In this document: positions 25,260 through 33,951 of the stretch, in pieces
Position numbering within the stretch: position 1 is the stretch's first letter
How the letters are laid out: every line of letters begins with the position of its first letter
Source: Sphingomonas_L flavalba_A
GTDB lineage: Bacteria; Pseudomonadota; Alphaproteobacteria; Sphingomonadales; Sphingomonadaceae
Reading direction: 5' to 3'
DNA length: 64,000 bases
Assembly (NCBI RefSeq): GCF_047553045.1
Contig: NZ_CP180208.1
Span: 1,674,001-1,738,000, forward strand
Notes under the pieces: model-generated
Databases searched by the model: none
What the model saw: the letters and a program-made list of their open reading frames with translations, nothing else
What the model was told of the DNA's origin: nothing
Translations under genes and position numbers: made by a program

Positions 25260-26494
25260 CCGAACAATTCCATCTGGCGCGGCGGCGCGATCCGGGCGCG
25301 CAGATCGATGCGGTCGGTTAGCGCCGTCGGCCGCCAGTCCGCGGCGATGATGAAGGGCCGCAGTCTGGCGACCGCGCGGGTCAGGCGGGCCAGGTCGTCA
25401 AGCCGCAGCCGATGATGACGTCGCGCGTGGAGGATCGCGGTGACGGCGCGGGTCCCCAGCCCCGGCACCCGGAGCAGCAACTCGCGCGGCGCACGATTGA
25501 TGTCGACAGGAAAGCCATCGCGGTACTTCAGCGCCCAGGCCAGCTTGGGGTCGATGTCGAGCGGTAGCATCCCCTGTTCATCCGCCGCCTGCTGCACCTC
25601 GCCGGTGGAAAAGCCGTAGAAGCGCACCAGCCAGTCCGACTGGTAGAGCCGGTGTTCGCGCATCAGTGGCGGCCGCCGGAGCGGCAATACCGCACTGGCG
25701 TCCGGGATCGGGCTGAATGCCGAATAATAAACGCGGCGGAGCCGGAACCGGTCATACAGGGCGTTGGCCCGGCCGATGATCTCGCGGTCGTTCGCGCTGT
25801 CGGCGCCGACAATCATCTGGGTCGACTGGCCGGCCGGCGCGAAGCGCGGCGCGTGGCGAAAACGCTTGCGCGCATCCTTCGCCTCGGTGATCGCATCGCC
25901 GATATCGGCGATCGCGCCTTCGATCCGCTGGCCATTCTTGTCCGGGGCCAGCCGGGCAAGGCCCGCCGCGGTCGGCAATTCAACATTGATCGACACGCGG
26001 TCCGCCCATAGCCCGGCCTGCCTGACCAGCGCCGGGTCCGCCTCCGGGATCGTCTTCAGATGGATGTAGCCGCGAAACCCATGCGCCTCGCGCAGCGTCC
26101 GCGCGACCTCTATCAGTTGCTCCATGGTATGGCTGGACGATTTGACGATGCCGGAGGACAGGAACAGGCCCTCGATATAGTTACGGCGATAGAAACTGAG
26201 CGTCAGCGCCACCACCTCCTGCGGCGTGAACCGCGCCCGCCGCACGTTGGAACTCTTGCGGTTGACGCAATAGTGGCAATCGAAAATGCAGTGGTTGGTC
26301 AGCAGGATCTTGAGCAGCGAAATGCAGCGGCCGTCCGGCGCGTAGGCATGGCATATGCCCATGCCCTGCGTCGAACCGATGCCCTTGCCATCCCGGCTAT
26401 GCCGTTTTGTCGTGCCGGACGACGCGCACGACGCATCGTATTTGGCCGCATCCGCCAGAATGGCCAACCGATCGCTGATCGTACCCTGCGTCAT
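25256..26494 (-). CDS. Radical SAM protein linked to UdgX (TIGR03916 type)
   Basis: This protein of about 412 residues is a radical SAM enzyme of the family always found with the DUF4130-UdgX fusion and thought to act in DNA repair or modification; the reaction is unknown. The cluster motif is TNHCIFDCHYCVNR (CxxxCxxC), early in the protein after KYDASCASSG. A C-terminal helix-hairpin-helix (LLLRVPGLGTRAVTAIL) suggests DNA binding. I use ATG 26494 because the family starts near SDRLAILADAAKYDASCASS; a frame open to 26614 is upstream of the promoter. A LexA box and a near-consensus promoter lie directly upstream, predicting a leaderless SOS-induced transcript. Confidence 0.93.
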   Translation of the reverse strand: MTQGTISDRLAILADAAKYDASCASSGTTKRHSRDGKGIGSTQGMGICHAYAPDGRCISLLKILLTNHCIFDCHYCVNRKSSNVRRARFTPQEVVALTLSFYRRNYIEGLFLSSGIVKSSSHTMEQLIEVARTLREAHGFRGYIHLKTIPEADPALVRQAGLWADRVSINVELPTAAGLARLAPDKNGQRIEGAIADIGDAITEAKDARKRFRHAPRFAPAGQSTQMIVGADSANDREIIGRANALYDRFRLRRVYYSAFSPIPDASAVLPLRRPPLMREHRLYQSDWLVRFYGFSTGEVQQAADEQGMLPLDIDPKLAWALKYRDGFPVDINRAPRELLLRVPGLGTRAVTAILHARRHHRLRLDDLARLTRAVARLRPFIIAADWRPTALTDRIDLRARIAPPRQMELFG

Positions 26495-26496
26495 TT

Positions 26497-26511
26497 GTTC
26501 TTTATATGTTC
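26497..26511. promoter_or_regulatory. LexA box (alphaproteobacterial type)
   Basis: GTTC at 26497-26500 and GTTC at 26508-26511 are separated by exactly 7 nt (TTTATAT), the GTTC-N7-GTTC consensus of alphaproteobacterial LexA. The box overlaps the -10 element of the radical SAM/udgX promoter and sits 2 nt upstream of the ATG on the minus strand, an ideal position for repression. It is also in the divergent region shared with the FecI-type sigma factor gene but is more than 130 bp from that start. Confidence 0.85.
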
Positions 26512-26529
26512 TCAATGGCCTCCTGCCAA
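26501..26529 (-). promoter_or_regulatory. Sigma70-type promoter of the radical SAM-udgX operon
   Basis: Read on the minus strand, TTGGCA (26529-26524) and TATAAA (26506-26501) are separated by 17 bp, matching the -35 and -10 consensus in five of six positions each. Transcription would begin about 7 nt after the -10, i.e. at or next to the ATG at 26494, so the messenger is probably leaderless. The LexA box covers the -10. Confidence 0.75.
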
Positions 26530-26596
26530 GCGCGACGTGACGGTCGCGGTGAGGGCCATTCCCTCTCACATCCGGCCGGCATCGCCCGCGCCAGCC

Positions 26597-26615
26597 GTTG
26601 CGAGTCATTTGCAAC
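26597..26615. promoter_or_regulatory. Fur-box-like palindrome upstream of the FecI-type sigma gene
   Basis: GTTGCGAGTCATTTGCAAC is a 19-bp imperfect inverted repeat with GTTGC/GCAAC arms, close in form to the TGCGAATCATTTGCA type Fur sites found before iron-uptake genes. It ends 28 bp before the sigma factor ATG. Iron repression of FecI-type sigma genes by Fur is the usual arrangement, so the site is plausible but unproven. Confidence 0.55.
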
Positions 26616-26643
26616 TGGGGTAATGGCGCGGCATTGACCGGCC

Positions 26644-27147
26644 ATGCCCACCAACGCGCTCAATCTGTCGCGTCTGCTTCTGGCGGAGCGCAATTCCCTC
26701 CTGCAACGGGTGCGGCGGCTTGTCGGCCGCGACCGGGCGGAAGACGTGGTGCAGAAATTGTGGCTGAAGGTGCAGGCGGTGCGCGATCACCCGCCGATCG
26801 ACAACCCGGAGGCCTATCTGCACCGGCTGGCGATCAACGCCGCCACGGACGAATTGCGCGCCGCCGCCCGGCAACGCGCGGAGACCCAGGCGGAGGTAGA
26901 CCGTCTGCTGTGGGTGGAGGATGACCGCCCACGCCCCGACCGCATCGTCCTGCAGCGCGACATGCTCGACCGGATCAGGGCAGCGATCGACAGTTTGCCC
27001 GAACCAACCCGCAGCATTTTCCGCCTCAACCGTTTCGACGGCGTGACCCAGCGGGACATCGCGCGGCGCTACGCCGTGTCGACAACCATTGTCGAACGCC
27101 ATATCCGCCGCGCGCTCAAGATTCTGGCGGACGTGCGGCAGGCATAG
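26644..27147 (+). CDS. FecI-type ECF sigma factor
   Basis: The 167-residue protein has the two ECF domains: sigma2 (about 10-80, with RVRRLVGRDRAEDVVQKLWLKV) and sigma4 (about 110-160, with LPEPTRSIFRLNRFDG and the helix-turn-helix TQRDIARRYAVSTTIVERHIRRA). Features such as GRDRAEDVVQ and VERHIRRAL place it in the FecI-like iron-starvation group. It is followed by fecR and a receptor with a signalling domain, so it should be activated at the inner membrane when the cognate siderophore binds outside. A Fur-like site precedes it. A likely target motif occurs upstream of both downstream genes. Confidence 0.93.
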   Translation: MPTNALNLSRLLLAERNSLLQRVRRLVGRDRAEDVVQKLWLKVQAVRDHPPIDNPEAYLHRLAINAATDELRAAARQRAETQAEVDRLLWVEDDRPRPDRIVLQRDMLDRIRAAIDSLPEPTRSIFRLNRFDGVTQRDIARRYAVSTTIVERHIRRALKILADVRQA

Positions 27148-27170
27148 TGAAAATTTATTGTTCGCACCCT

Positions 27171-27197
27171 GTTAGGAACTGTGGCTGCCCGTTCGTC
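27171..27197 (+). promoter_or_regulatory. Candidate FecI-sigma promoter upstream of fecR
   Basis: GTTAGGA (27171-27177) followed after 16 nt by CGTC (27194-27197). The same two elements with the same spacing occur at 28227-28253 before the receptor gene. An A4T3 tract precedes both copies (27150-27156 here). Spacing is typical of ECF sigma -35/-10 elements, so these are probably promoters read by the sigma factor encoded upstream. Confidence 0.6.
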
Positions 27198-27241
27198 GAA
27201 CTTCTGAGACGCGCATATGGCGCCGTTCTCGGAGGCGGATC

Positions 27242-28210
27242 ATGACGAAGAGCATGCCGGAACGGCGCGCGACAGCGGAGGACGAAGCCCGCCGCTGGAT
27301 CGCGCGAATGGCATCGGCCGAGATGACGGCCGACGAACTGGCGCTGTTCACCGCATGGCGCGCCGCCGACCCCACCCATAACCGCGCGTTCGAACAACAG
27401 CGGGCGGTGTGGCGGGCGGCCGGTCGGCGCCCGGCGGCCGGGCATGGCCCCGCGCGACGGCGGTCGCGCTGGCCGCGCTTCCCGTCGGCCCGCCGCGTAT
27501 CGCGCCCCGCCGCCGCCGGCCTTGCCGCCGCGGCGATCGCCGCGCTGCTCCTCGGCCCGGACATCGCCGTCCTGGTCCGTGCCGATCACCGGGCCGGCAC
27601 CGCGGTGGAAAGCGTGATGCTGCCCGACGGCAGCCGGGCGAGCCTCAACGCCGGCGCCGCCATCGTCGTCGCCTATGACGACACGGAAAGGCGGATCGAG
27701 CTGCTGCGCGGCGATGCGTGGTTCACGGTCGCGCACGGCGACAACCGGCCGTTCCGGGTCACCGCGCTCGGCGGCGTGACCGAGGATATCGGCACGGCCT
27801 TCGAAGTCCGCCGCGACGGCGCAAGCGTCGCCGTCGCGGTGACGGAAGGCGCGGTGGAGGTCCGTGCGGCGGCCACCGGCGCCCGCCTGCCCCTGCGCGC
27901 CGCACAGCGCGCACGCTACGACAAGGGCGGCGCCGTCGTCCGCCTCGGCGCCGCCGATCCGACGACCATCGCCGCCTGGCGGCAGAACGAAATCCTGCTC
28001 GACAGGGCGACCGTCGCCGAAGCGGTCGCGCAGATCGGCCGCTACCGTGCCGCGCCGGTATTCGTCGTCGGCGCCCCCGCCCCCAACCGGCGGATCAGCG
28101 GCGTGTTCAGGGCCGACCGGCCTGACGAGGCGATCGATGCGGTGGCGGGCATGGCCGACCTGGCCGTCTATCGGCTCGGCGGCATCACCATGCTTCGCCC
28201 CCGCGCCTGA
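27242..28210 (+). CDS. FecR family anti-sigma / sigma regulator
   Basis: FecR proteins cross the inner membrane and relay the signal from the outer membrane receptor to the FecI-type sigma factor. The 322-residue product has an N-terminal DUF4880 sigma-binding region (ARRWIARMASAEMTADELALFTAWRA, about 15-50), one transmembrane segment at about residues 84-106, the periplasmic FecR domain (SVMLPDGSRASLNAGAAI, then LLRGDAWFTVAHGDNRPFRV) and a C-terminal STN-like segment (RISGVFRADRPDEAIDAVAG) that contacts the receptor. GGAGG precedes the ATG. Full length. Confidence 0.93.
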   Translation: MTKSMPERRATAEDEARRWIARMASAEMTADELALFTAWRAADPTHNRAFEQQRAVWRAAGRRPAAGHGPARRRSRWPRFPSARRVSRPAAAGLAAAAIAALLLGPDIAVLVRADHRAGTAVESVMLPDGSRASLNAGAAIVVAYDDTERRIELLRGDAWFTVAHGDNRPFRVTALGGVTEDIGTAFEVRRDGASVAVAVTEGAVEVRAAATGARLPLRAAQRARYDKGGAVVRLGAADPTTIAAWRQNEILLDRATVAEAVAQIGRYRAAPVFVVGAPAPNRRISGVFRADRPDEAIDAVAGMADLAVYRLGGITMLRPRA

Positions 28211-28226
28211 AAAATTTCAGCCCGGT

Positions 28227-28253
28227 GTTAGGACAGGCCGCCATCCCGACGTC
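28227..28253 (+). promoter_or_regulatory. Candidate FecI-sigma promoter upstream of the receptor gene
   Basis: GTTAGGA (28227-28233), 16-nt spacer, CGTC (28250-28253), identical in elements and spacing to the copy before fecR. An AAAATTT tract lies just upstream (28211-28217). It begins 17 nt after the fecR stop and leaves a leader of about 75 nt before the receptor ATG at 28336. Confidence 0.62.
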
Positions 28254-28335
28254 AAACCCATTGAAGGGCGCTATTGATGCGCATTCGCAAATGGGGGCGC
28301 GGCAATCCCGTGCCAGAGCATGGGAAGGAAATAGC

Positions 28336-30842
28336 ATGGTCGGTTTCGTCCGCCGCCGGGACAACGCGGCGTTTCGTCTGTCCTTGGTCCTGTCGGGCGC
28401 CGCGCTGGCGCTTCCGGCGATGACGCCGGCGCAGGCGCAGACGGCAACCACGGCCCGGGACGCAACGCGCAGCTATGCCATTCCGGCTCAGCCGCTGCCC
28501 GGCGCACTGCGCCAGTACATGCAGCAGTCCGGCGTGCAGGTGGGCTATCCAAGCGAGATCGGCGACGATGTCGTCGCCGCTGCGGTGACCGGCACATACA
28601 GCCCGGCGGAGGCGCTCAGCCGCCTGCTGGCCGGAACCGGCCTTGCCTATCGCTTCACCGGCCCCGCCACGGCAACGCTCGAACGCGCGCCGCAAGCGGC
28701 GGGCGACGCCATCCGGCTCGGCCCGGTGCGGGTCGAGGGCAGCGGCGGCGGCGCGGTGTTGACCAGCGACGTTGCGGCGACGGAGGGTAGCCGGTCCTAT
28801 ACCACCGGCCGCGTGGCGACCGCGACCAGGCTCCCCCTGTCGATCCGCGAGACACCGCAGACGGTGACCGTGTTCACCCGCCAGCGGATGGACGATCAGG
28901 GCATCAGCGAAGCGCGCGACATCTTCATCAATACCCCCGGCATCGCGATGACCGCGACCGCCCCGTACCGCGAATCCTTTCACGCGCGCGGCTTTCTGAT
29001 CGAGAACTATCTGTTCGACGGCCTGGCGATCACCACCAGTTCGTCACGGCGCGGCACTTTCCTGTCCGATCTGGCGATGTACGACAGGGTCGAGGTCGTG
29101 CGCGGCGCCGCCGGTCTGGTGCAGGGCACCGGCACCCCCTCCGCCGGCCTGAACTTCATCCGCAAGCGCCCGACCAAAGAGCTGTTCGCCGAGATTCAAG
29201 GCGAAGTCGGCCGCTGGGACAGCTATGCCGCCCAGGTCGACGTCGGTGGCGCGCTCAACCAATCAGGCTCCGTCCGCCTGCGCGGCGTCGGCCGCTATTC
29301 GGACAGCGACACCTTCCTCGACGCCGGCGGGGCGCGGCGCAAGCTGGCCTATCTGATCGGCGAAGTCGACGTGACCGATACGACGCTGCTGACGGTCAGC
29401 CTGTCCTATCAGGACAACGACAACGCCACCGGCTATGGCGGCCTGCCGACCGGAAAGTTCGGCGCCGACCTGAAGTTTCCGCGCGCGACCACCTTCTTCA
29501 GCCCGTGGAACTATTGGGACGATGCATCGACCGAACTCTATGCGAGCCTGCAACAGAAACTGGGCGGCGACTGGACGCTGGATGCCTCGATGCTCCAGAT
29601 CTGGGGTAGCCAGGACCAGTTGCGTTCCGGCGTCTCCCTCAACGACAACGACGAATGGGACGTGTCCGGCGGCCGGGGCAAGTATGACAATGACCGCGCG
29701 GCCTATGACGTTCATATCGGCGGGCCGGTAACGCTGTTCAGACGCCGCCACGATCTCGTGCTGGGCGCCAGCCTGCGCGTCGCCAGGGAAAGCCAGGTGA
29801 CGGCGGGCTACTGGCCGCCGCGCTACTGGGCGACCAACGTCGACATCTTCGACTGGCACAACAATGCCCCGGCGCCGAGGCGGCGCAGCTGGCGCCGGAT
29901 TTCTGGGCGTCCAACAAGGAAACCCAGCACGGCCTCTACGGAACCGCCAACCTCAACCTTGCCGATCCGCTGCACGTCATCATCGGCGCGCGGATGGACT
30001 GGTATGACTTCAGGGACGACGCCCTGTGGATACCCGTCGGCACCACCGACGAGGACCGGTGGGGCAGCGCGTTCGAATATAATGCCCATCTGACGAAATA
30101 TGTCGGCATCGTCTTCGACGTCGACCGGAACCACTCGCTCTACGCAAGTTACAGCGACATCTTCAAGCCACAGGACCTGAAGACGACCGCCAACAAATAC
30201 ATCACCCCGATCGTCGGCAAGAATTTCGAATTCGGTGTAAAGGGGGAGTATTTCGACGGCGCCCTCAACCTGAGCGCGGCGCTCTTCCGGATCAACGAGG
30301 ATAATCGCGGCATCCCCGACGGGCCATGTCCGTTCAACCCGCAGATGACCTGCTATCGCCCGGCCGGGCAGGTCCGCAGCGAAGGGTTCGAACTGGAAGC
30401 GCAGGGCGCGTTGACCGAGCGCTGGCAGATCGCCGCCGGCTATACCCATGTGACGACCAAGGTCAGCAAGGACCCGGACCCGGCAACGGTCGGCCAGAAG
30501 CAGAATACCCATCTGCCGAAACAGCAGTTCAAGCTGTCGACGACCTACCGGATGCCCGGCGACGCGTGGCGGGTCGGCGCCAGCCTGCGCTGGCAGGGGC
30601 GCATCTATCACGAGGACGACTGGGCCGGCTATGTCTACCACACCGGGCAGCGGGCCTATGCCGTCGTCGACGCGCTGGTCGGCTATCAGGCGAATGCGCG
30701 GCTGAACCTGCAACTGAACGTCTACAATCTGTTCGACAAGCGCTACTTCAGCTCGATCAACGCCCAGCCGGTCGTGTGGGGCGGCAACACCGTCTACGGG
30801 ACCCCGCGTGATTTCAGGCTGACGGCACGGTACCGGTTCTGA
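28336..30842 (+). pseudogene. TonB-dependent siderophore receptor with STN signalling domain, frameshifted
   Basis: The gene encodes a FecA-type outer membrane receptor: signal peptide ending in PAQAQ, periplasmic STN domain (YAIPAQPLPGALRQYMQQSG to AYRFTGPATATLE), plug domain (IRETPQTVTVFTRQRM, YDRVEVVRGAAGLVQGTG) and beta barrel ending in FRLTARYRF. The reading frame breaks at about 29875-29880: frame 1 runs to an early stop at 30093 after losing homology, while barrel sequence (DFWASNKETQHGLYGTANLN) resumes in the frame that starts with GAG at 29877. Restoring one G in CCGAG heals a protein of roughly 835 residues. Either a recent single-base deletion or a sequencing error. Start ATG 28336 has GGAAGGAA before it. 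The next genes overlap and look intact. Confidence 0.88.
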
Positions 30843-31123
30843 TGCCGGCAAGACCGCGCCTGGACCGGACGTGGCGCGTCATCCTCGCCGTCTTCGGCGG
30901 CTACGGCTTTACCTCAGCGGTAATCGGCGGGCTGTCGCTGGCCCTTCCCGGCAGCCGGGCCGATGCAGTGATCTGGTCCAGCCTCGCCGGGTTCGTCGTC
31001 TGGACGGCGGCGGTCATCTGGGTGTTCGCGGTTCGCTCCGTCCGGACCGCGGCCATCGGCATGGTCGGCGGCGGCGCGCTGATCGCCGCGTCCATCTGGC
31101 TGGCGAAGGGGCTGGCCGCGTGA
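30842..31123 (+). CDS. Small inner-membrane protein, DUF3649-like
   Basis: A 93-residue protein with three predicted membrane segments (about 12-33, 41-63 and 68-88). Its position between a TonB-dependent receptor and a PepSY protein matches the DUF3649 iron-uptake-associated membrane proteins of proteobacteria, which are of unknown mechanism. Its ATG overlaps the receptor stop (TGATG) and its stop overlaps the next start (GTGA), so all appear translationally coupled. Family assignment is by size, topology and context rather than by strong motifs. Confidence 0.8.
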   Translation: MPARPRLDRTWRVILAVFGGYGFTSAVIGGLSLALPGSRADAVIWSSLAGFVVWTAAVIWVFAVRSVRTAAIGMVGGGALIAASIWLAKGLAA

Positions 31124-32667
31124 CCGGCGGCCTGCGGCAGGCGATGAGGTGGCTGCACAGCTGGGCCGGACTGGTCTTCGGCTGGCTGCTGATGGTGATT
31201 TTCGTCACCGGCACGCTGACCTGCTTCGCCCGCCCGATCACCGACTGGATGCGGACGGACTGGCGCCCGGCCCCGTCGATCGCGCAGAGCGAGCGCTTCG
31301 TGGCGGCCAGCCTTGCCCATATCGCGCGCGAGGCGCCGGACGCGGAACGCTGGAACATCTATGTCCCCGACGACTGGCTGGCCTGGTGGGACAAGGACGG
31401 CACCTTCCACGAAGCCCGGCTCGACCGGATAACAGGCAAGCCGAAAAGCGCGGCGCAGGAGCGCGAAACCCACGGCGGCTATTTCTTCAACGGTGTGCAT
31501 CACTCCCTCTACGCCGGCACCCCCGGCATCCTGCTGGTCGGTCTGGTCACTGTCGCGATGCTCGTCGCGCTGGTCAGCGGGATCATCATCCACAAGCGGC
31601 TGTTCAAGGACCTGTTCACCCTGCGTCTGGGCAAGGGGCAGCGAAGCTGGCTGGACGGGCATAATGTCGCATCGGTGCTGTCGCTGCCGTTCCAGCTGAT
31701 GATCGCGGTCACCGGCCTGGCGATCTTCCACTACGCCTGGATGCCGGCACCGATCGCGCTCAATTACGGCATGGCGGGCGGATTGCAGGCGGAGTTCGCG
31801 CAGGAAAGCGCTTATTTCAAGGCGCGCAACGCCGATCCGCGGACCGACGCCCTGCCCGACCCGGTCGCCATCCCGCTCGCGGCGGTGCCGGTACTTACCG
31901 CCGACGCCCATGCCCGCACCGGCGTCCCGCTCGAATGGATCTACCGCGAGCGCGGCCCGGACGGCAGGCCGCGCCTGTGGATCGGCATGGACGGCACCGG
32001 GCCGCAAACCCTGCCGCAGCCGGTCGCGGTGGAATTCAAGGCGGTCGGCACGCCCGCGCGCCTGCATCAACTCCACAAGGGCGACGGCAGTGCCGCGGAG
32101 ACGACGCTGGCGGTGATGGACACGCTCCACGAAGCGCGCTTCGGCGGGGCGCTGATCGACTGGTTGTGGTTCCTGCTCGGCCTGATCGGCTGCGTGATGA
32201 TCGCGACCGGCCTCATCCTGTTCACCCGCAAGCGCCGCGCGAGCGGCCGGCGGGAATTCGGCAGCGCCACCGGCCATGTCTACCGGGCGATAGAGGCGAT
32301 CAATGTCGCCACCGTCACCGGCGTAACCCTGGCGTCGATCGCGTTCCTGTGGGCCAGCCGCGTCATCCCCGCCGCCACGCCCGGCCGTGCCGAAATAGAG
32401 GTTCAGTCCTTCTTCCTGGTCTGGGCCATGGCGTTCGTCCACGCACTGCTGCGGCCGGGGCGCGCCGCATGGGCCGAACAATGCGCGGCCATCGCGCTGC
32501 TGTGCATCGCGCTGCCGCTGCTGAACGCGGCGACCACCGGCGCATGGTTCGGCCGCTATGCGGCGACGGGAAACTGGGCGGGTTTCGGCGTCGAAATCGT
32601 CGCCATGCTGTCCGGCGGGGCCTTCGCCCTCATCGCGTTCCGGCTGGCGCGGAAGGCACCGGCGTGA
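31120..32667 (+). CDS. PepSY-associated TM protein (iron-regulated, PiuB-like)
   Basis: The 515-residue inner membrane protein starts at GTG 31120. It has the PepSY_TM layout: a first membrane helix after RWLHSWAGLVFGWLL, a periplasmic PepSY-like loop, a second block (GVHHSLYAGTPGILLVGLVT, VSGIIIHKRLFKDLFTLR), the conserved W-HN motif in SWLDGHNVASVLSLPFQLMI, and four further C-terminal helices. Conserved histidines in LHSW, GVHH and DGHN could bind haem or metal. Such proteins are regularly encoded with TonB receptors, with proposed ferric-siderophore reductase roles. Overlaps neighbours at both ends. Confidence 0.9.
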   Translation: MTGGLRQAMRWLHSWAGLVFGWLLMVIFVTGTLTCFARPITDWMRTDWRPAPSIAQSERFVAASLAHIAREAPDAERWNIYVPDDWLAWWDKDGTFHEARLDRITGKPKSAAQERETHGGYFFNGVHHSLYAGTPGILLVGLVTVAMLVALVSGIIIHKRLFKDLFTLRLGKGQRSWLDGHNVASVLSLPFQLMIAVTGLAIFHYAWMPAPIALNYGMAGGLQAEFAQESAYFKARNADPRTDALPDPVAIPLAAVPVLTADAHARTGVPLEWIYRERGPDGRPRLWIGMDGTGPQTLPQPVAVEFKAVGTPARLHQLHKGDGSAAETTLAVMDTLHEARFGGALIDWLWFLLGLIGCVMIATGLILFTRKRRASGRREFGSATGHVYRAIEAINVATVTGVTLASIAFLWASRVIPAATPGRAEIEVQSFFLVWAMAFVHALLRPGRAAWAEQCAAIALLCIALPLLNAATTGAWFGRYAATGNWAGFGVEIVAMLSGGAFALIAFRLARKAPA

Positions 32668-32948
32668 CCGCGCTCATCGCCGCCCTGCTGCTGCTGTTCG
32701 CCGGCTTCCTTGCCTTCGCGCTCGCGATGCAGCGGCACCAGCGCGATCTCGCCGGCCGCCCCCTCAGCCGGCCCGTCAGCCGGCTGGCGCGGGTTGGCGG
32801 CTGGGCGTTGCTCACCCTCGCCCTCATCCCGCTGGTGGCGGGGTTCGGCGCGGCATTCGGCGCGGTGTTGTGGCTTGCCCTCGTCACGCCCGCCGCCATG
32901 CTGGTGGTGCTTTTGCTGACCTATCGGGGTATCCGGTGGCGGGGATGA
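32664..32948 (+). CDS. DUF3325 family small membrane protein
   Basis: A 94-residue protein starting at GTG 32664 inside the previous stop (GTGA). It has a first hydrophobic helix (about 2-20), a short basic stretch (QRHQRDLAGRPLSRPVSR) and two more helices (about 45-62 and 66-86). The size, three-helix topology and place after a PepSY protein match DUF3325, a family of unknown function found almost only in iron-uptake operons. Its stop overlaps the TonB start (ATGA). Confidence 0.85.
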   Translation: MTALIAALLLLFAGFLAFALAMQRHQRDLAGRPLSRPVSRLARVGGWALLTLALIPLVAGFGAAFGAVLWLALVTPAAMLVVLLLTYRGIRWRG

Positions 32949-33739
32949 ACCGCCTCCGGCCACGCGACCGGTATCGCAACGCCGTGCGGCACGAGGGCGA
33001 ACCGGCGATGTTCAGGTCTCACAGCCCAGCCGCTGACCGCCCGGCCGACCGGCGCGACAGCGTCTATTCCGCCGGCGGCTGGCACCACCGTCTCTCCGGC
33101 TCGCTGCTGGCTCTGCTCGCCCATCTGCTGATCATCGGCGCTTTTCTGATCCACGCCGGGGTACGCTACACAGCCGTCCAGACGCCAACGCTGACGGTGA
33201 TTGACATCAACGCCCTCGCCGCCCCGCCGGAGCCGCCAAGCGAGCGGCCGCCAGGCCCGGAGCAGGTGAAAAACCGGGAGCCGCCGCCCGTCGTCAACCG
33301 GCCGGCCATCGACCCGCCGCCGATCCGGCTGCCGACGCTCAACCCGATGACGGCGCCCCCGCCTGAGCCGGCGGCCACCCCGGCGCCGCCGGAGGACAGG
33401 GCGACGGCGCCGGACGCGAAGCCGGCACCGCCGGCCACCCGCGCCAGCGATGCCAAACCGACCTGGGAGGGCGCGGTGCTGGCGGCGTTGAACAAAGCGA
33501 AGCGATACCCGCGCGAGGCCGCATTCCGCCGCCAGCAGGGCGTGCCCTATATCCGCTTCGCGATCGACCGCAGCGGCAGGGTCCTGTCGGTCGCGCTCGA
33601 AAAATCGTCCGGCGTCCGCGCGCTCGACGAAGAAGCCGTCAGGCTGCCCAGGCGCGCCGAGCCGCTGCCGAAACCGCCGCAGGACGTCACCGGCCAGGTG
33701 ATCGAACTCGTCGTGCCGGTCGAATTCTTCATGCACTAA
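32945..33739 (+). CDS. tonB: TonB-family energy transducer
   Basis: TonB couples the proton-motive force to outer membrane receptors. The 264-residue protein has a short cytoplasmic N-terminus, one membrane anchor (LSGSLLALLAHLLIIGAFL, about residues 49-68) with the His typical of the signal anchor, a Pro/Ala/Glu-rich periplasm-spanning region (about 95-175), and a C-terminal TonB domain (RYPREAAFRRQQGVPYIRFA to VPVEFFMH). The ATG at 32945 overlaps the DUF3325 stop; a GTG-proximal alternative ATG at 33008 would still leave the anchor intact. As the last gene of the iron operon it probably serves this receptor specifically. ExbBD are not in the window. Confidence 0.92.
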   Translation: MNRLRPRDRYRNAVRHEGEPAMFRSHSPAADRPADRRDSVYSAGGWHHRLSGSLLALLAHLLIIGAFLIHAGVRYTAVQTPTLTVIDINALAAPPEPPSERPPGPEQVKNREPPPVVNRPAIDPPPIRLPTLNPMTAPPPEPAATPAPPEDRATAPDAKPAPPATRASDAKPTWEGAVLAALNKAKRYPREAAFRRQQGVPYIRFAIDRSGRVLSVALEKSSGVRALDEEAVRLPRRAEPLPKPPQDVTGQVIELVVPVEFFMH

Positions 33740-33951
33740 CCTCACCCGCCCAACGGAACCCCGGTGCAGCCAAAGCGTTCTGGCGGCAGTGAAATCGGGG
33801 TGCGGCGACGGCGATCGGACGGCGTCGCCGCCCCGAATGCGGGGAGAGCCGCGGTGCCAAGGGTAGATGCTTCGCCTGCCGACAGCCGCCGTGCCGTTCA
33901 ACCGGCCGCCAGCGCGCCGCCCTCTGCCCTTTCGAACCAGGCGAGGCGACA

